From NCBI GenBank assembly GCA_001683735.1, contig LUGG01000009.1:1488001-1552000 (forward strand): a stretch of DNA of 64,000 bases, given 5' to 3'. Each line of letters starts with the position of its first letter. The stretch's first letter is position 1. Below the pieces are notes generated by a model that made no database searches, was not told the DNA's origin, and saw only the letters and a program-made list of their open reading frames with translations. The position numbers were made by a program, and so were the translations under genes. This DNA comes from Grifola frondosa (Eukaryota; Basidiomycota; Agaricomycetes; Polyporales; Grifolaceae). Below are positions 33,315 through 44,681 of this stretch, piece by piece.

Positions 33315-35121
33315 TCAATCGGAAATCTCCATTATGTCGGACTCGTCTATTATGGCTCTCATTCGTCTGCGCACATGTCGTGTGGGCGCAGGCACGTTCT
33401 CCTTGTCGTCCTCATCGCCACTAATTGAGATGACATCCTCATCCACGTCTATCACTGTTGCGGCGGCCCTAGCGTTCCTACTCTCTCCAGTCGAGCTTGA
33501 ACTTAGGCCGGCACGAGACCCAGAGCCTCGGGAGGATGATAGTCCTGCTGTGCTTTCGGCCGTGCCCTGTGTCTTTGTGGTCTCGACTAGGGTTGCATCT
33601 GTGGCTTGTGTGCACTGGAGCGCCTCCCGTTCCAAACGATCTGCCTGCTCGAGAATTTCATCTCCCAGGTCGGACTCGAATGCATACTCTGAGCTGGTGT
33701 CCGCCTCAGGCTGCTTGTCTTTCTGCTTGCCGGAGCCGATAACAGTGGTGCCAGGCGCGGGCACTCCGCCATCCTCCTCGTCGCTATCCAGAACGAAGAT
33801 CGGCGCTTGGCGATGCGGCGAGAACAGGTTCTCACCCGCGAGCACCGCCGCAGCGTTCGATGTTGTGCTGCCTGCAAAGTAGTGCGAATGCACCGGCTGC
33901 TGCCTCCTGTTCCTCGGGGGAGGCTCTGGTGATGGTGTGCGGCCCAAACGGTTGGGGACTTTGCGTCGGCGGGGCTGCCCCTCGTCGTCATCATGTGATG
34001 TGCCGGAGGGGCCCGCGGCGGGAGGAGAGGGCGGCGGGGAGATGTCGCGCAGAGGCGAGCGGACGAGTGCAGCTGGCAATTGAGGTGGTAATCCTTGTGT
34101 CGATCTAGAAACCGCAAGGGGTGGTGAGAGATTGCGGTGCGTTGCAGGCGGAGGACCTTCAGGAGGCGCATGATCGGCGGGATCGTCTTCTGGTTTACTA
34201 GAGGAACCGTCAGTCGGAGATCCATTAAGACAATTGCGACTCACCCGAGACGTAGACGAAGACCGCGCACGAAATCGGTATCCTGCATGGCGTTGAGCTC
34301 CGCATTCATGTAGCCTTTCATTATGACGGACTTGGGCTCCAGGAATGCCATTCCTCTGCGCATGGTAACGTCCTTGAGGATCATCTATTTACAGTATCAT
34401 GCGGTCAGTAGAGTCAATAGAAGCAATAGAAGGCATCAATGGACAATGAAGGTTTGGATGCCCCGTGGGGAATACAGCGAGGACACGCAGCACGCGTGTA
34501 GCATCGGCGAAGATGGTGATAGATTGTCGGAAGATGCAATATATACATACCTTATAGCCGAGTGGCGTTTCGCCCAGTTCAAGCTCTGGGAGGCGGCGGA
34601 ACTCTATGGCCTGGAGGATTGTCGCGCCATCGCTGAGCTGGAAGCGCAGCATCGAGCGTGGATACTTTGGAATTGGGCCCTCGTCGTCATCTTCGCCTTC
34701 CTCTGCAGCGAGACCCGCGAGGTCTGCGCGTTCGATTCTGGCCTGACGAGTGTTCTGCAGGCTGAACGCGCTGTGCCCAATTTCTGTAATGGACACGATT
34801 TGAACAAGAACAGGCCCACGAAGGGGCGTGCTGAGCTCCGATACGTTATGTGGGAGTCCTGTGCCGTGAACCATCGAGTCTGTGAGGTCCGATTGGAGGA
34901 GCTGGGCGTCCACATTATTGATGATCGCGTCCATATCCGTGGCGGGATCGAGGTGGAGTTCATTCTCAATCCAGGAGTAACAACCGTCGACCCACTCCTT
35001 CAGGCGAACAAAATTGTGAGCCATATCCTGCTACCGTTCAACAATGGAAACTCACCGGGTCTACCTGAGGTTTGGGATATGTGCGTTGAAGCCATTGGAA
35101 TATCTGGGGAGGTGGTGCCAT
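33315..35121 (-). CDS. RMI1: RecQ-mediated genome instability protein 1 (RMI1)
   Basis: Partner of topoisomerase III and the RecQ helicase in dissolving double Holliday junctions. The start (MAPPPQIFQWLQRTYPKPQ) and the next exon (RLKEWVDGCYSWIENELHLD) form the N-terminal helical part. The OB fold follows (STPLRGPVLVQIVSITEIGH, MLRFQLSDGATILQAIEFRR, TPLGYK, then MILKDVTMRRGMAFLEPKSV). The C-terminal half (34.2-33.3 kb) is disordered and acidic with SDEEDGG and IDVDEDVISISGDEDDKEN, resembling SUMO-interaction-like hydrophobic/acidic patches. The intron after exon 1 is unusually short: a stop forces splicing, but the acceptor lies only about 25-37 nt after the possible donors. Several ACGCGT boxes lie upstream. 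Confidence 0.87.
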
Positions 35122-35610
35122 GACCTATTGAACCTTGCTATTATCAGTAGGCACGAATCGCCACTCGTGAACAAAACGTACTTCTAAAACATCGGATTAC
35201 ACAAAATCTGGAGTGCAATTAGAGCTTTTTGCGCGCTCTATATTCTTACTGCAAAATCAAAACCAGACAGCGCAAACTGAGAGTCCGCGGACGCGTTTTA
35301 GATGCTGTCTTGGCTCCGATGACAGCCACTTTGTCCGCGTCAGGTACTTTCCCGATAACGTTGAGCACTATCAGAGATAACAGCCAGATAACTCGGTTGT
35401 ATAAAGCAAACGTTGCGGCTTAGGACATGAAAGAAAGGATTGGAGTGTACAAGATGCGATTGTGGCGACGCGTTCGAGTGAGCGCGTGCAAGACGCGTTC
35501 AAGATCACGTGCGCGAAATTGTACCCGAAGTCTCGGTCGATGAGTCGATGACACTTCATCCCAACAACCTCTTGTTTGCTAATTATCTACGCGTACTCAT
35601 GCCTACATAG
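35122..35610. promoter_or_regulatory. RMI1/CAT divergent promoter with four MluI boxes
   Basis: No gene is seen in these 489 bases. ACGCGT occurs at 35291-35296, 35468-35473, 35493-35498 and 35589-35594. About 16 copies are expected by chance in 64 kb of even composition, so four in 304 bases is a real cluster. MBF-type regulation of RMI1 in S phase would fit, while CAT2 on the other side would share the region. Inferred from motifs. Confidence 0.45.
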
Positions 35611-38183
35611 ATGCACTCGGTTCTTTTCCGAAAAAATCTTCGACAATCTTTCATGCAGTCCGCTTCTTCATCTCACAAGATTCGGACCAATTCGACTCAA
35701 TCGGCTCCTACCCTTCCTCGTCTACCTGTTCCGAAATTACATCTGACTCTGCAGAAGTATTTGAAGTCCATTCAACCATTTCTTTTGGAAGACGAGGCTC
35801 GTGGAGGACCCCCATTCGAATCCAGTTATAATATTCGCGTGAAATGGGCGGAAGACTTCGAACACGGGCTGGGTCAAATATGTCAAGAACGGCTTCTTGG
35901 TCCGTCTTTCTTCTATATATATCAATTACTACCTACTAAGATCACCTGTCTACTACTTGGATAAGGAAGCTCTCGACAAGGCTTCACCTAACAATTGGCT
36001 AGACGACAATTTTTGGCTGAAGAAGGCCTACCACGAATGGCGCGCACCACTGCTCATAAATTCTAACTGGTGGCTGGCATTAAATCACGATCCCATTATA
36101 CCGGAAGATGTAATCTATGGCCGTGCGCCAAGCCGAAAGTCAGGATTCACGGAATGGCAGGTCAGAAGAGCTTCGTGGTTAGTCTATAGATTGTTGGATT
36201 TCAAGGCCCGTTTGGAAAGGTGAGCGCGTCCCGACATCATCCACAGTCTTTTCCCCCAACCCAATTGTGTTTCTGCAGACAGGAACTACATCCAGACACC
36301 ACTAGATCAGGTATGTATGTCAAAACTTCACTTCCCTGCGCTTATACTGCCTCCGGCTCAGGACTTTGGTTCCGCAGAACCGCGCTGTTGAATTTTAATG
36401 TTTCTCGTATACCGCGAATGAAATGCGATACCCTATCGTCAGTCCCGCCACGAACCGACCCAGGTGTTCGCAAGGTACTGGTACTGGTACACGATTGGCT
36501 CTATGCAGTTGAAGTCCTCGCTGAGGACATGCAGCCGCTGAGCCCTAGCGTGATAGAACGCAGACTCAGGTCCATAGTATTGGATGTGGAAAGGCGGCTA
36601 GAGAAGGGGAGATGGCTGTACCCATCGGAGTACTTACTACGGACGAGCGTGGTAGGTGGGCGGAGGTGAGTATCCAATTTTGTGGCCAGTGTTTTCGGGG
36701 ACGTCCTCATGCGATGATAGAATCTCCAATACCTGTTGTCTTTGTCGCCTACGAATCATCAATCCTTTAACGCCATCAACTCATCAGTCTTCGCCGTCAG
36801 TCTTGACCACTATACTTACGCCCTCTCCGACTCGTCATCCGGTTCACCACTTCCTCTGCCCCCTCCCGATTCACCTTTGGAGCTAACCGCTCACCTACAC
36901 AATGTGCGCTCCGGCCGTGGTGACCGCCCCGTGCATAATCGCTGGTACGACAAGCCTATCGATCTTGTGGTCGAATGTAACACACGCGCTGGTGTACTGG
37001 GCGAGCATTCTCCTTGTGACGCTCTCGTTCCGAGCATCATCGCGGAGTACGCGGTTGTACAGAGCTTGGACGAGGGTGCATATGGCCGGTTAGACGAAGA
37101 GGCGGACGCCGAAGTTGCTGGTTGGGATAGGCTTGAGTGGGTTGTAGATGAACGGATCAAGCGGGAGTGCGCGGATGCGGAGGGCAGGGCAAAGCTGGTC
37201 GTTGATGATTCGGACGATGATCTACTGTGGTACCGCACGTATGGTGTGGAGTGGATCAAAAATTCTGGTGGGTCGATGATGCGGCTCTCATTACCCGAAC
37301 TTCGCTCATCAATTTTTTGCATCGAACATGCTCGAACTGCTTCACCTTCATTGTCCTCGCGCTTCCCTATGCTGCTGTATCTCTGTCGCCCATTACAGCG
37401 CGTCTCTCTCCGGATGCATATATCCAGATGGCACTGCAACTCGCATGGTACCGGATGCGCGGATGTTTCACCGCGACGTACGAGACCGCATTAACACGCC
37501 TTTTCCACCATGGTCGAACGGAAACGATCCGCACCTTCACCACAGACAGCCGCGCATTCGTGCTTGCCATGGTCGAGGGCAAAACATCCGTGCGCAACCA
37601 GTCATATCGCACCGCGGGAGCACTCTAACGTTCATGTTGCCTCATAGACACCTCCGCTACATGCGCTCCTCCGCCGCGCCATCCAGACACACTCCAATCT
37701 CACCCGCGACGCGGCCACGGGCCGCGGTATTGACCGTCACCTACTTGGACTGCAGGAGATGTTCCTCCGCGACGCCGGCGAGCGACACGCACTGTTCGAG
37801 GATGAGCTATTCGCGCGCAGTCAGATTTGGAAGCTGAGCACGAGCGGCTTGAGCGCAGGCCATCAATTTCGCGGGACCGGGTGCGTTACCTTGTCCAGTC
37901 CATGGCCTCCTAGTATTGATGTTTCTGCGTCTGCGTAGGTTCGGTGCGCAATATAATGATGGATACGGAATCAACTGTACGTGCGGATGTGCCGCCGGTG
38001 TCGCGAGCTTGTTGCTGACGCTGTTTCTGCCTAGATACTGCGGGCCCCGACAATATCAAGTTCGGCATCGAGTCGAAGCACTCGAGTTCACTGACTAGCA
38101 CAAGAGAGTTCAAGTCTGCTGTTGTTCGGGCACTGGATGATATGAGATCTGTATGTTTAGAGAATGTTGGTGTACGACTGTAG
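35611..38183 (+). CDS. CAT2: Carnitine O-acetyltransferase (mitochondrial/peroxisomal)
   Basis: Choline/carnitine acyltransferase family, moving acetyl units as acetylcarnitine. It starts MHSVLFRKNLRQSFMQSASS, a basic presequence-like end, then LPRLPVPKLHLTLQKYLKSI (family N-terminal motif). Also seen: NNWLDDNFWLKKAYHEWRAP, LLINSNWWLALNHDP, FNVSRIPRMKCDTLSS, VLVLVHDWLYAVEVL. The catalytic His is in RAGVLGEHSPCDALVP, and the later part reads SPDAYIQMALQLAWYRMRG, CFTATYETALTRLFHHGRTE (carnitine/CoA site), LSTSGLSAGHQFRGTG and GYGINYTAGPDNIKFGIESK. It ends at LENVGVRL. About nine exons, no frame break found. No C-terminal SKL-type peroxisomal signal, so the visible targeting is mitochondrial. 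Confidence 0.9.
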
Positions 38184-38327
38184 CATTCTTGTAGCTATCT
38201 GTAGCACTGATCTCCAGTTAAAATATATGGTTTTTCTGATTTTCTGCAAGACTCCGGAACACTGCATAAGTGCATAGTACATGAATAGTGGCATAGAACA
38301 TCCCAATCCCCAGATCATGCATGGAAA

Positions 38328-41099
38328 CTACAACTCAAAGCACCCCTCTTCCACCTGCTGCATGTTAAGCCAAACATCATCACTTAAATCCCGAGCCATC
38401 TCTCCAACAAGGGACTCACTCCCCACACCAAAAAGAAAGTCCCAGCTTGTGAAAATGAACATGCCTCGTTTGCATCGAGTAAGCATGACATTTGTCCGAT
38501 GAAGGTCGGCAATGAAGCCCAGTGCTTGAGAGCGCACAAGGGAGATAATAATATAATCATCTTCATTTCCTAAGATGATGTTCAGAACTCAGAGCAGTAA
38601 CATGAGAAATAAGACAATAAACTCACCTTGGAATGAATCCACACAGAAGCATCTGTCCTGCCATTGAAGACCAGCCTGTTTCATGCCTTTCTCAAGGAAA
38701 TCCCTTTGGGGATCATAAGGTGTTATGATACGATAGCTTTTGCCCTGCATTTCAAGCTTTTCTGCTAGCTTGAGGACAGCTTGACGTTCAGAGGGGTTCT
38801 GAAGTCATTTGTGAACATATAATCATGTTTAAGATTTTTATATGTGGACTCACATGCCAGCTTTGATCATGCTGTCTTTCACGACTATTTTCAACATCCA
38901 CAAAATAGCAAGCTGGGAAACCAATAGGGACTGGATGAAGAGGATTGGATTGAAGTTGGCCATCATAAACTGCAGCAGATATGAAGGCCCCAATTTGGGG
39001 AGGCATCCGATCTAATATATGTTATAATCAAATAAAAACAACTAAAGGGATTCCAGCTTACATTGAATATTTAGGAAAATGGTGGAGGAGCAGATGTGTG
39101 GGAGTTCAAAGACACTCTTTATGTTCTCATTAGTGTTCTGACCTAGGGAGGCACTAGACAAATGATGGTTAAATAAATTTATTAAAAATTAAAAGTGCTT
39201 ACATTGTTTGTTATCACCAATGAAACACATCTTGCGAACAGTAGAGAATTGTGACAAAGGAGGAAGATAATTAGCAACAGCAATCTGGCTAGCTTCATCA
39301 ATGACAACATAAGTGACTGGGATGACTGATGTGAATTTTTTGATCAAGAGATGAGACAGCATGGAAAGTGTGCAGAGGATAACTTGACAGCCTTGTAAAT
39401 CTCTACGAGATAGCTTTGAAAACTGGCCAGAGGTTATAACATTCTTGCTGATCTTGTTGTATAAGTGTTCATGCCTGAAAGATAACACATGACATCAGTA
39501 TCTAAACATCAGGGATAACATTAAAACCAAACCATCCATGATGAAAGTCTGTTGAAGTAAGTAGTCTCCAGTTCAGAAACCCCACATCAGCCAACTTTTC
39601 TGCAATATTCTTAACTGCAACATTGGATTGTGCCAGTAGCCAGATGCCTCCACAGCCTGCAGCAATTGCTGATTGGACATATGCAGCAATGACAGTGGTT
39701 TTCCCGGTGCCAGGAGGGCCTATGATAATGCAACTTAGCATGGGCCGATGTACAACACAGCACTGCAATACTCACCTTGGATCATAGTTACACGACTGGA
39801 ATTGGTGAGTGAAAGCATGTGTTGAATAGCTTGAGACTGTGAATCATTGAGTGGACGAGTAGATACAATGTCGGGAGATGCATCCGGAGGAGTGGTAGGC
39901 CAGTCATCCGGCCAAGTGAAGTCATCCGTGGTATTCCGAAACTGTATGTACTGGGAAAAGGGGTTTGCAATACGACTATTGTTGCCCTGGAGTAGCTGCA
40001 ACAGAATAGCAGCCTTCTTGGTGTCAGCAAGGGTGGACCTAGCAGGTCCAGTGGTTGTAATCCCGGTAATGCTCCTGCCCTCGAGGTTACCGTTGGCTTG
40101 GATTTCGGCTGAACGTCCGTCGACGCCCCTCGTCCTGCCCTGAAGGACGATCTCGGCGCCGGACTCGGGATCGAGAACGGTCAACCGCATTGTCTACACA
40201 CGGTGATTAGTACGGAACCAAAGCAACGAACGTGACTTACAGCGGAGCTGGATTGGATCCTGTTTTGAAACCTTGTGGATTGGACTTGTGCATTCCGTTG
40301 ACGCGCTCCGGACTGCGAGAATTCGTGCGATATGGACGTGGACCTCTGCGCCTCGAGTCGTTCTTGTCCGCGCGCGAGTTGCGCAATCGAGCTCAGATGC
40401 TTTGGGCGTGACCAAAGTTCAGATCAACCATCGCGCGAGGATCCGATCACGTACTGTCTCATCCATGTCTCTCGTGTTGATCCTCTTCACGTCTCTGAAC
40501 CTCTCCTCCATATCTCCGATAGTAGGAAGGTAGCTCGCCATCCATGCCTGCTGAGCGAGCGGGGTTGTTCGCATGGGATCCCAGGTCATTTGCTCGAAGA
40601 CACCAACAATATTCTCCTCGAAGATTTCTGCTCGATCACCGACGGCGAAGCGGATGGCCTCGAGTGGCTCGCGAGTCTTAACCGGACACGCACTCTGTAT
40701 GTCCACTCCGTTCACGATACGAAGATCGCGATCGTGAAATAGCGCGGCAGTGAGTGGCGCCATTTCGAACCCGAAGAGGATGTTGTCTTCGTTACATAGG
40801 ACCCAGTCCCGTAGTAACGGACGACCTGCATACGCGATGGCAGCTTTGTTCTTCGCGTGAAATTGGATTATGAGGATGTTCGTACCAACAGCGATCGCCA
40901 TCGCCGTGAGGTTGCCCGAAGACGGTGCATAGGCCGGTGCAAGACCGATGCGACGTGGCTTCTCGATGTCCTTGAAGAAGGCTTCCAAAACTTCCGGGGT
41001 GACCTTAGTTTCGACGAGCTCCTGGACGTGCAGCGTCGGATGCCTTTCGTCAATGAGAGTCTGATCAATGAAGCGGTCGGGCTTTGGTTTCGGAGGCAT
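38328..41099 (-). CDS. UPF1-like SF1 helicase with N-terminal RNase D-like domain, copy A
   Basis: Start MPPKPKPDRFIDQTLIDERH at 41099. The N-terminal part (to about 40.4 kb) reads NLTAMAIAVGTNILIIQF, LCNEDNILFGFEMAPLTAAL, IVNGVDIQSACP and MTWDPMRTTPLAQQAWMASY: a DEDD/RNase D-like plan with catalytic acids not clearly kept. A linker with QVQSTRFQNRIQ and an OB-like segment (LTVLDPESGAEIVLQGRTRG) follow. Helicase motifs: GPPGTGKTT (39691-39720), WLLAQSNVAVKNIAEKLADV, VILCTLSML, VIDEASQIAVANYLP (motif II), FIGDNKQ (III), QCRMP (IV), VDSFQG (V), EDDYIIISLVRS and RTNVMLTRCKRG (VI, 38460-38500). It ends EEGCFEL. About 8-10 introns. The helicase looks active. Copy B lies upstream in tandem. The 3' half is AT-richer than the 5' half. 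Substrate unknown; RNA unwinding is inferred from the UPF1/Sen1/ZNFX1 relationship. Confidence 0.8.
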
Positions 41100-41276
41100 G
41101 GTGGTTGTGAAAGAGAAAGACGATATTAGGTTCGCAGACGGTGTACGCAGCAAGTAGATAGCGACAGCGGCAAAGTAATCACAGCGTGCATGCACAAAGA
41201 ACTGCATATTTGTCCGCATTGTCTAGGCCTGCGGAAATACAAATGATCGTATCGATTGCACAGTCAAAGAAGCCCT

Positions 41277-44139
41277 TCAGATATCCCCGTTGAGAACGTC
41301 CCTCCATGTGAGCCAGTCCTCGTTCCACTCCGCACCCAGTTTCCCCACAAGCGTCGATGAACCCTTGCCCATCAGGAAGGCCCGGTTGGTGCAGATATAC
41401 ATGCCTTTCTTGCACCGCGACAGCATAACGTTCGTCCGACGGCGATTCGCGAGGAATCCCACTTTCTCGGAACGAACAATAGAGATGATGATATAGTCTT
41501 CTTCGTTCCCTGTTGACAGAACCCAATCAATCCGCAAGTCCAACACGTGTGCAACGAAACAATGCGGGCCAGTCATACCTTGGAATGAGTCCACGTTGAA
41601 GCATTTGTCCTCCCATGGGAGCTTTGCCGACTTCAAACCCTTTTCCAAGCGATTGCGCTGCATATCGTAGGGCGTCACGATGCGGTACCTCTTGTTCTGC
41701 GCATGAAGCGTTGCAGCAATGCGGACCGCAGCATTGATCTCTTTATCGTTCTACGCAGCGTCAAAGTTTGAACGAAGCAGAGGAAAGGCATCTACTTGCC
41801 ATCCAGCTGTTGCCCGATTTCTGTTCCGTCCCACGAATGTCAACAAACCGGCAGGAACTACGTGCGTGAACATCGTGTTGGGTCCGTAGGCGACCATTGT
41901 ACATGTGTCGCGAAATGAAGCCTCCGATTGGGACTGGCATGCGGTCTGCGCGAGTCATGTGCGGTGAGCGCCATTACCCGCAGACAGGAGACCGAGAGAA
42001 CTCACATTGCGTGTCGAGAAAAATCGAATCCTTGCTCAAGTGATCAAATTCAAAGATACTCTTGAGAACACCAAGGTCATCCTGACCGTAAGGCGCAACT
42101 GTGGGGTAGACAAGTATAAGTGTTAAGACTGCGAGACAGCATTGAAGAACGCATACGTTGCTTATCGTCCCCAATGAATGCTAACTTCTTGATCTTTGCC
42201 CCAAACTTGCTGAGGAGGGGTAGATAGTCGCCGACTTCAATCTGACTAGCTTCGTCCACGATGACAGTCTCGACCGGCACGAGACGAGTGAACCCTGCCG
42301 GCATTAGACGATAATGGGAGAACATAGAGAGCGTGCAGAGTATCACTCGAGAATCCAAGAGTAGGCGGGATGTGCCAACGATGTTGTCCGCGAAGTCGTC
42401 TGACCGTATGACATTCCTCTCGATCTTTGTGTAGAGATGTTCATGCCTGTTCCCAAGATTGTAATCAATCGTCAATGAACTGCATGCATGTTGCAGACAG
42501 AATCATCCTCGCACCAATGAAATGGAAGTCCTTCGAGACCAACAGCTTGAAATCTAGGAAGTCGACGTCCGCGAGCTTTTCTGCGATATTTTTCACAGCA
42601 ACGTTGGATTGCGCGACAAGCCAGATACTTCGTTTCCCGGCTTCTGCTTGCATGATACTGGAGACGCAAGCCGCAATAACGGTTGTTTTGCCGGTGCCAG
42701 GCGGACCTGTGAATGAGAGAAATACATCAATATCGCAGGTTAACATGGTTGGCAATGGTAACTTGCCATGTATAAGACAAACGCGGTGTTCTTCATCGGA
42801 AGACAACACTCGTTCAACAGCTAGGATTTGTGAGACATTCAACGGACGGGCAGGAAAGTGGACGGCTACGCCCGGACAGTTGCTCGCAACCTGCCTAGCG
42901 CGACGGGGTTTGTTTGACACGGGAAAGAAAATTGCGAGCATGATCGGCTGCTCAAGTAGCTTGGATCGGCCTTGCAGCATCGTCAATACGACATGTGCAC
43001 GCTCTTCCTCTGCGTTTGTCGGCGCTTCTTTTCCGATGGTCGAGACAGCTTCAATGCGAGCGGTCGCCGGGATTGACATGTTTGCAGACACGTTCACCGA
43101 CTTGCCATTGACTTTACCTACACGTCCTTGGACTGACGAAGAGCCCCGCGAGGAGGCTACATTAATCACGAGGTGCTGTAAGGCGCACGCACTTAGTGGA
43201 TAACCAATTTGCATACGCATAACAACAAGGGACATACCTGGTTCGAATCGTACCTCAAACGGGTCTTGAATCGTGTGCTCTGCATTTGGAGAACGCCTTT
43301 CTTGTACGTAAAGTTTGCCTGGACATCGTTCTTGACGTTTGTAGGTTTCATTGCATCCAGGCGATCAGCATCGCGGACGAATTTCGCCAATAGCGCAAGA
43401 CGCTGAGCAGGAAGCGCGGTTAGCGACAAAGTGCAACTTGATTTCAGCTGGTACAAACCTTCTTGTCCATTGCGCTCGTGTCTATGGCTGGTATCCGAAG
43501 AAGGTTCTTCGCCAGTTTGGTGTGCAAGCTAACCCGCCATGATACCCACGCACGAAGCGAAGCATTATGCAAGATGTTAGACTTCATACCTTCGCCAAAG
43601 AACAAGTCTTTGGCAATATCCTTATGAAACAATCCATCCGCTCCACCATCGCCCAAGATGGAGAAGAGAGTGCCGAACGACTGCCGGCCCGTAGTTTTCG
43701 ACAACAGGGACTGCAGATCTAGTCCGTGTGTTATACAGAGGGGGCCGTGGTCGAAGTAGAGGGATGTTGCCAGCCTGTCCATATTGAAAGCGAGCTTGCA
43801 GTAGTCCGTGTTGCAAAGCAACTTATCGCGAAGGACATCGCGCCCACACGATGGCCTTTGCGCACTGCGATTAGAGCTTTGCTGCTTTGCCCTACCATTG
43901 CCTCCTGCGTGAACGAGCCGGATGAACAGAACATGTGAACGAGATGAGAACGCTATAGCCTGGAGAACGCCCTTGGCCCCGTAGACGGCATCCATCCCAA
44001 TCACGCCATCGATAACGGTGGTCAGGAACTGATCCACGATAGAATCATTGAGATGCGGCAAGTCCAGCTCAGTAACTTCAATGAGAGGATGTGTCGCTTT
44101 AAAGACAGTCTGGCGAAAAGTAGACCTTGTGCCAGTCAT
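41277..44139 (-). CDS. UPF1-like SF1 helicase with N-terminal RNase D-like domain, copy B
   Basis: Start MTGTRSTFRQTVFKATHPLI at 44139. It has the same order of parts as copy A: LQAIAFSSRSHVLFIRLVH, LLCNTDYCKLAFNMDRLATS, CITHGLDLQSL (N-terminal domain), LQMQSTRFKTRL (linker), VSANMSIPATARI (OB-like), then GPPGTGKTTVIAACV (42680-42706), WLVAQSNVAVKNIAEKLADV, VILCTLSMFS, VIVDEASQIEVGDYLPLL, FIGDDKQ, QCRMPVPIGGF, VDSFQG, NEEDYIIISIVRS and RTNVMLSRCKKG (41401-41440). It ends WRDVLNGDI. The helicase halves of A and B are much closer to each other than the N-terminal domains. The intron just before GPPGTGKTT sits at the same codon in both copies, so the pair arose by DNA-level tandem duplication. 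Here that intron uses a GC donor (42707-42776). Only 177 bases separate it from copy A. Confidence 0.8.
42707..42776 (-). other. GC-AG intron in helicase copy B
   Basis: Read on the minus strand the intron begins GCAAGT and ends CACAG, interrupting the Gly codon that opens GPPGTGKTT. Copy A has an ordinary GTGAGT donor at the same codon. Confidence 0.65.
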
Positions 44140-44681
44140 GATGGAGGAAGGACAGAAAGCAGCAGGACCACAGGCGTCGCAGGAGGCCTCTTATAAGAGG
44201 TGATAACGGCAATGAACATCATGGCGATGCGACGTAGACAGGGCAGGAACATGGACCCACATACACTTAGACGCCTAGCATGGAAGCAACATGGGAACCT
44301 GCAAATGGAGCAGTTATTCCTGCCATTCTGAGTCACGGCGATGCCCACCACACGAGGACAAGCCAAAGCAAGCAAGCACTTCCCTAAAGATGTCCTCCGT
44401 TAGCAACCCTGACGCGCAATTCCTAGGCAGAGCATCCGAATACGACACTGAATTGGTATCGCCTGAGGTCAAAGCAGCCACTAGCCAGCCTTATAGAAAG
44501 CGCCTCCTGAGCAATGGCACAATAAAATCAAGGAAGTCATGATATTATTCAAGTCCCCGAGTGGTGGTCGCTGTCAAGAAACGTCGCGACGGTGACTGCG
44601 ACTCAAGTGTGACCGTGACGACGTGATATCCTTACTGAGCTCTGCTTGCCCCGAACCTCCAGCTCCCGTTCCTCTTGGTCT
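44140..44681. other. Divergent intergenic region, helicase B / PAM18
   Basis: About 0.54 kb with no supported gene. An 83-residue ORF (44291-44542) has no family features. It should contain both promoters. Confidence 0.4.

Noticed and set aside
33334..33882. 182-residue plus-strand Ser-rich ORF
   Set aside because: Antisense of the acidic, Ser-rich C-terminal half of RMI1.
38280..39800. Helicase copy A as a Helitron or other transposon helicase
   Set aside because: The motifs are UPF1-like SF1A rather than Pif1-like, no Rep domain or terminal hairpin was seen, and intron positions match copy B.
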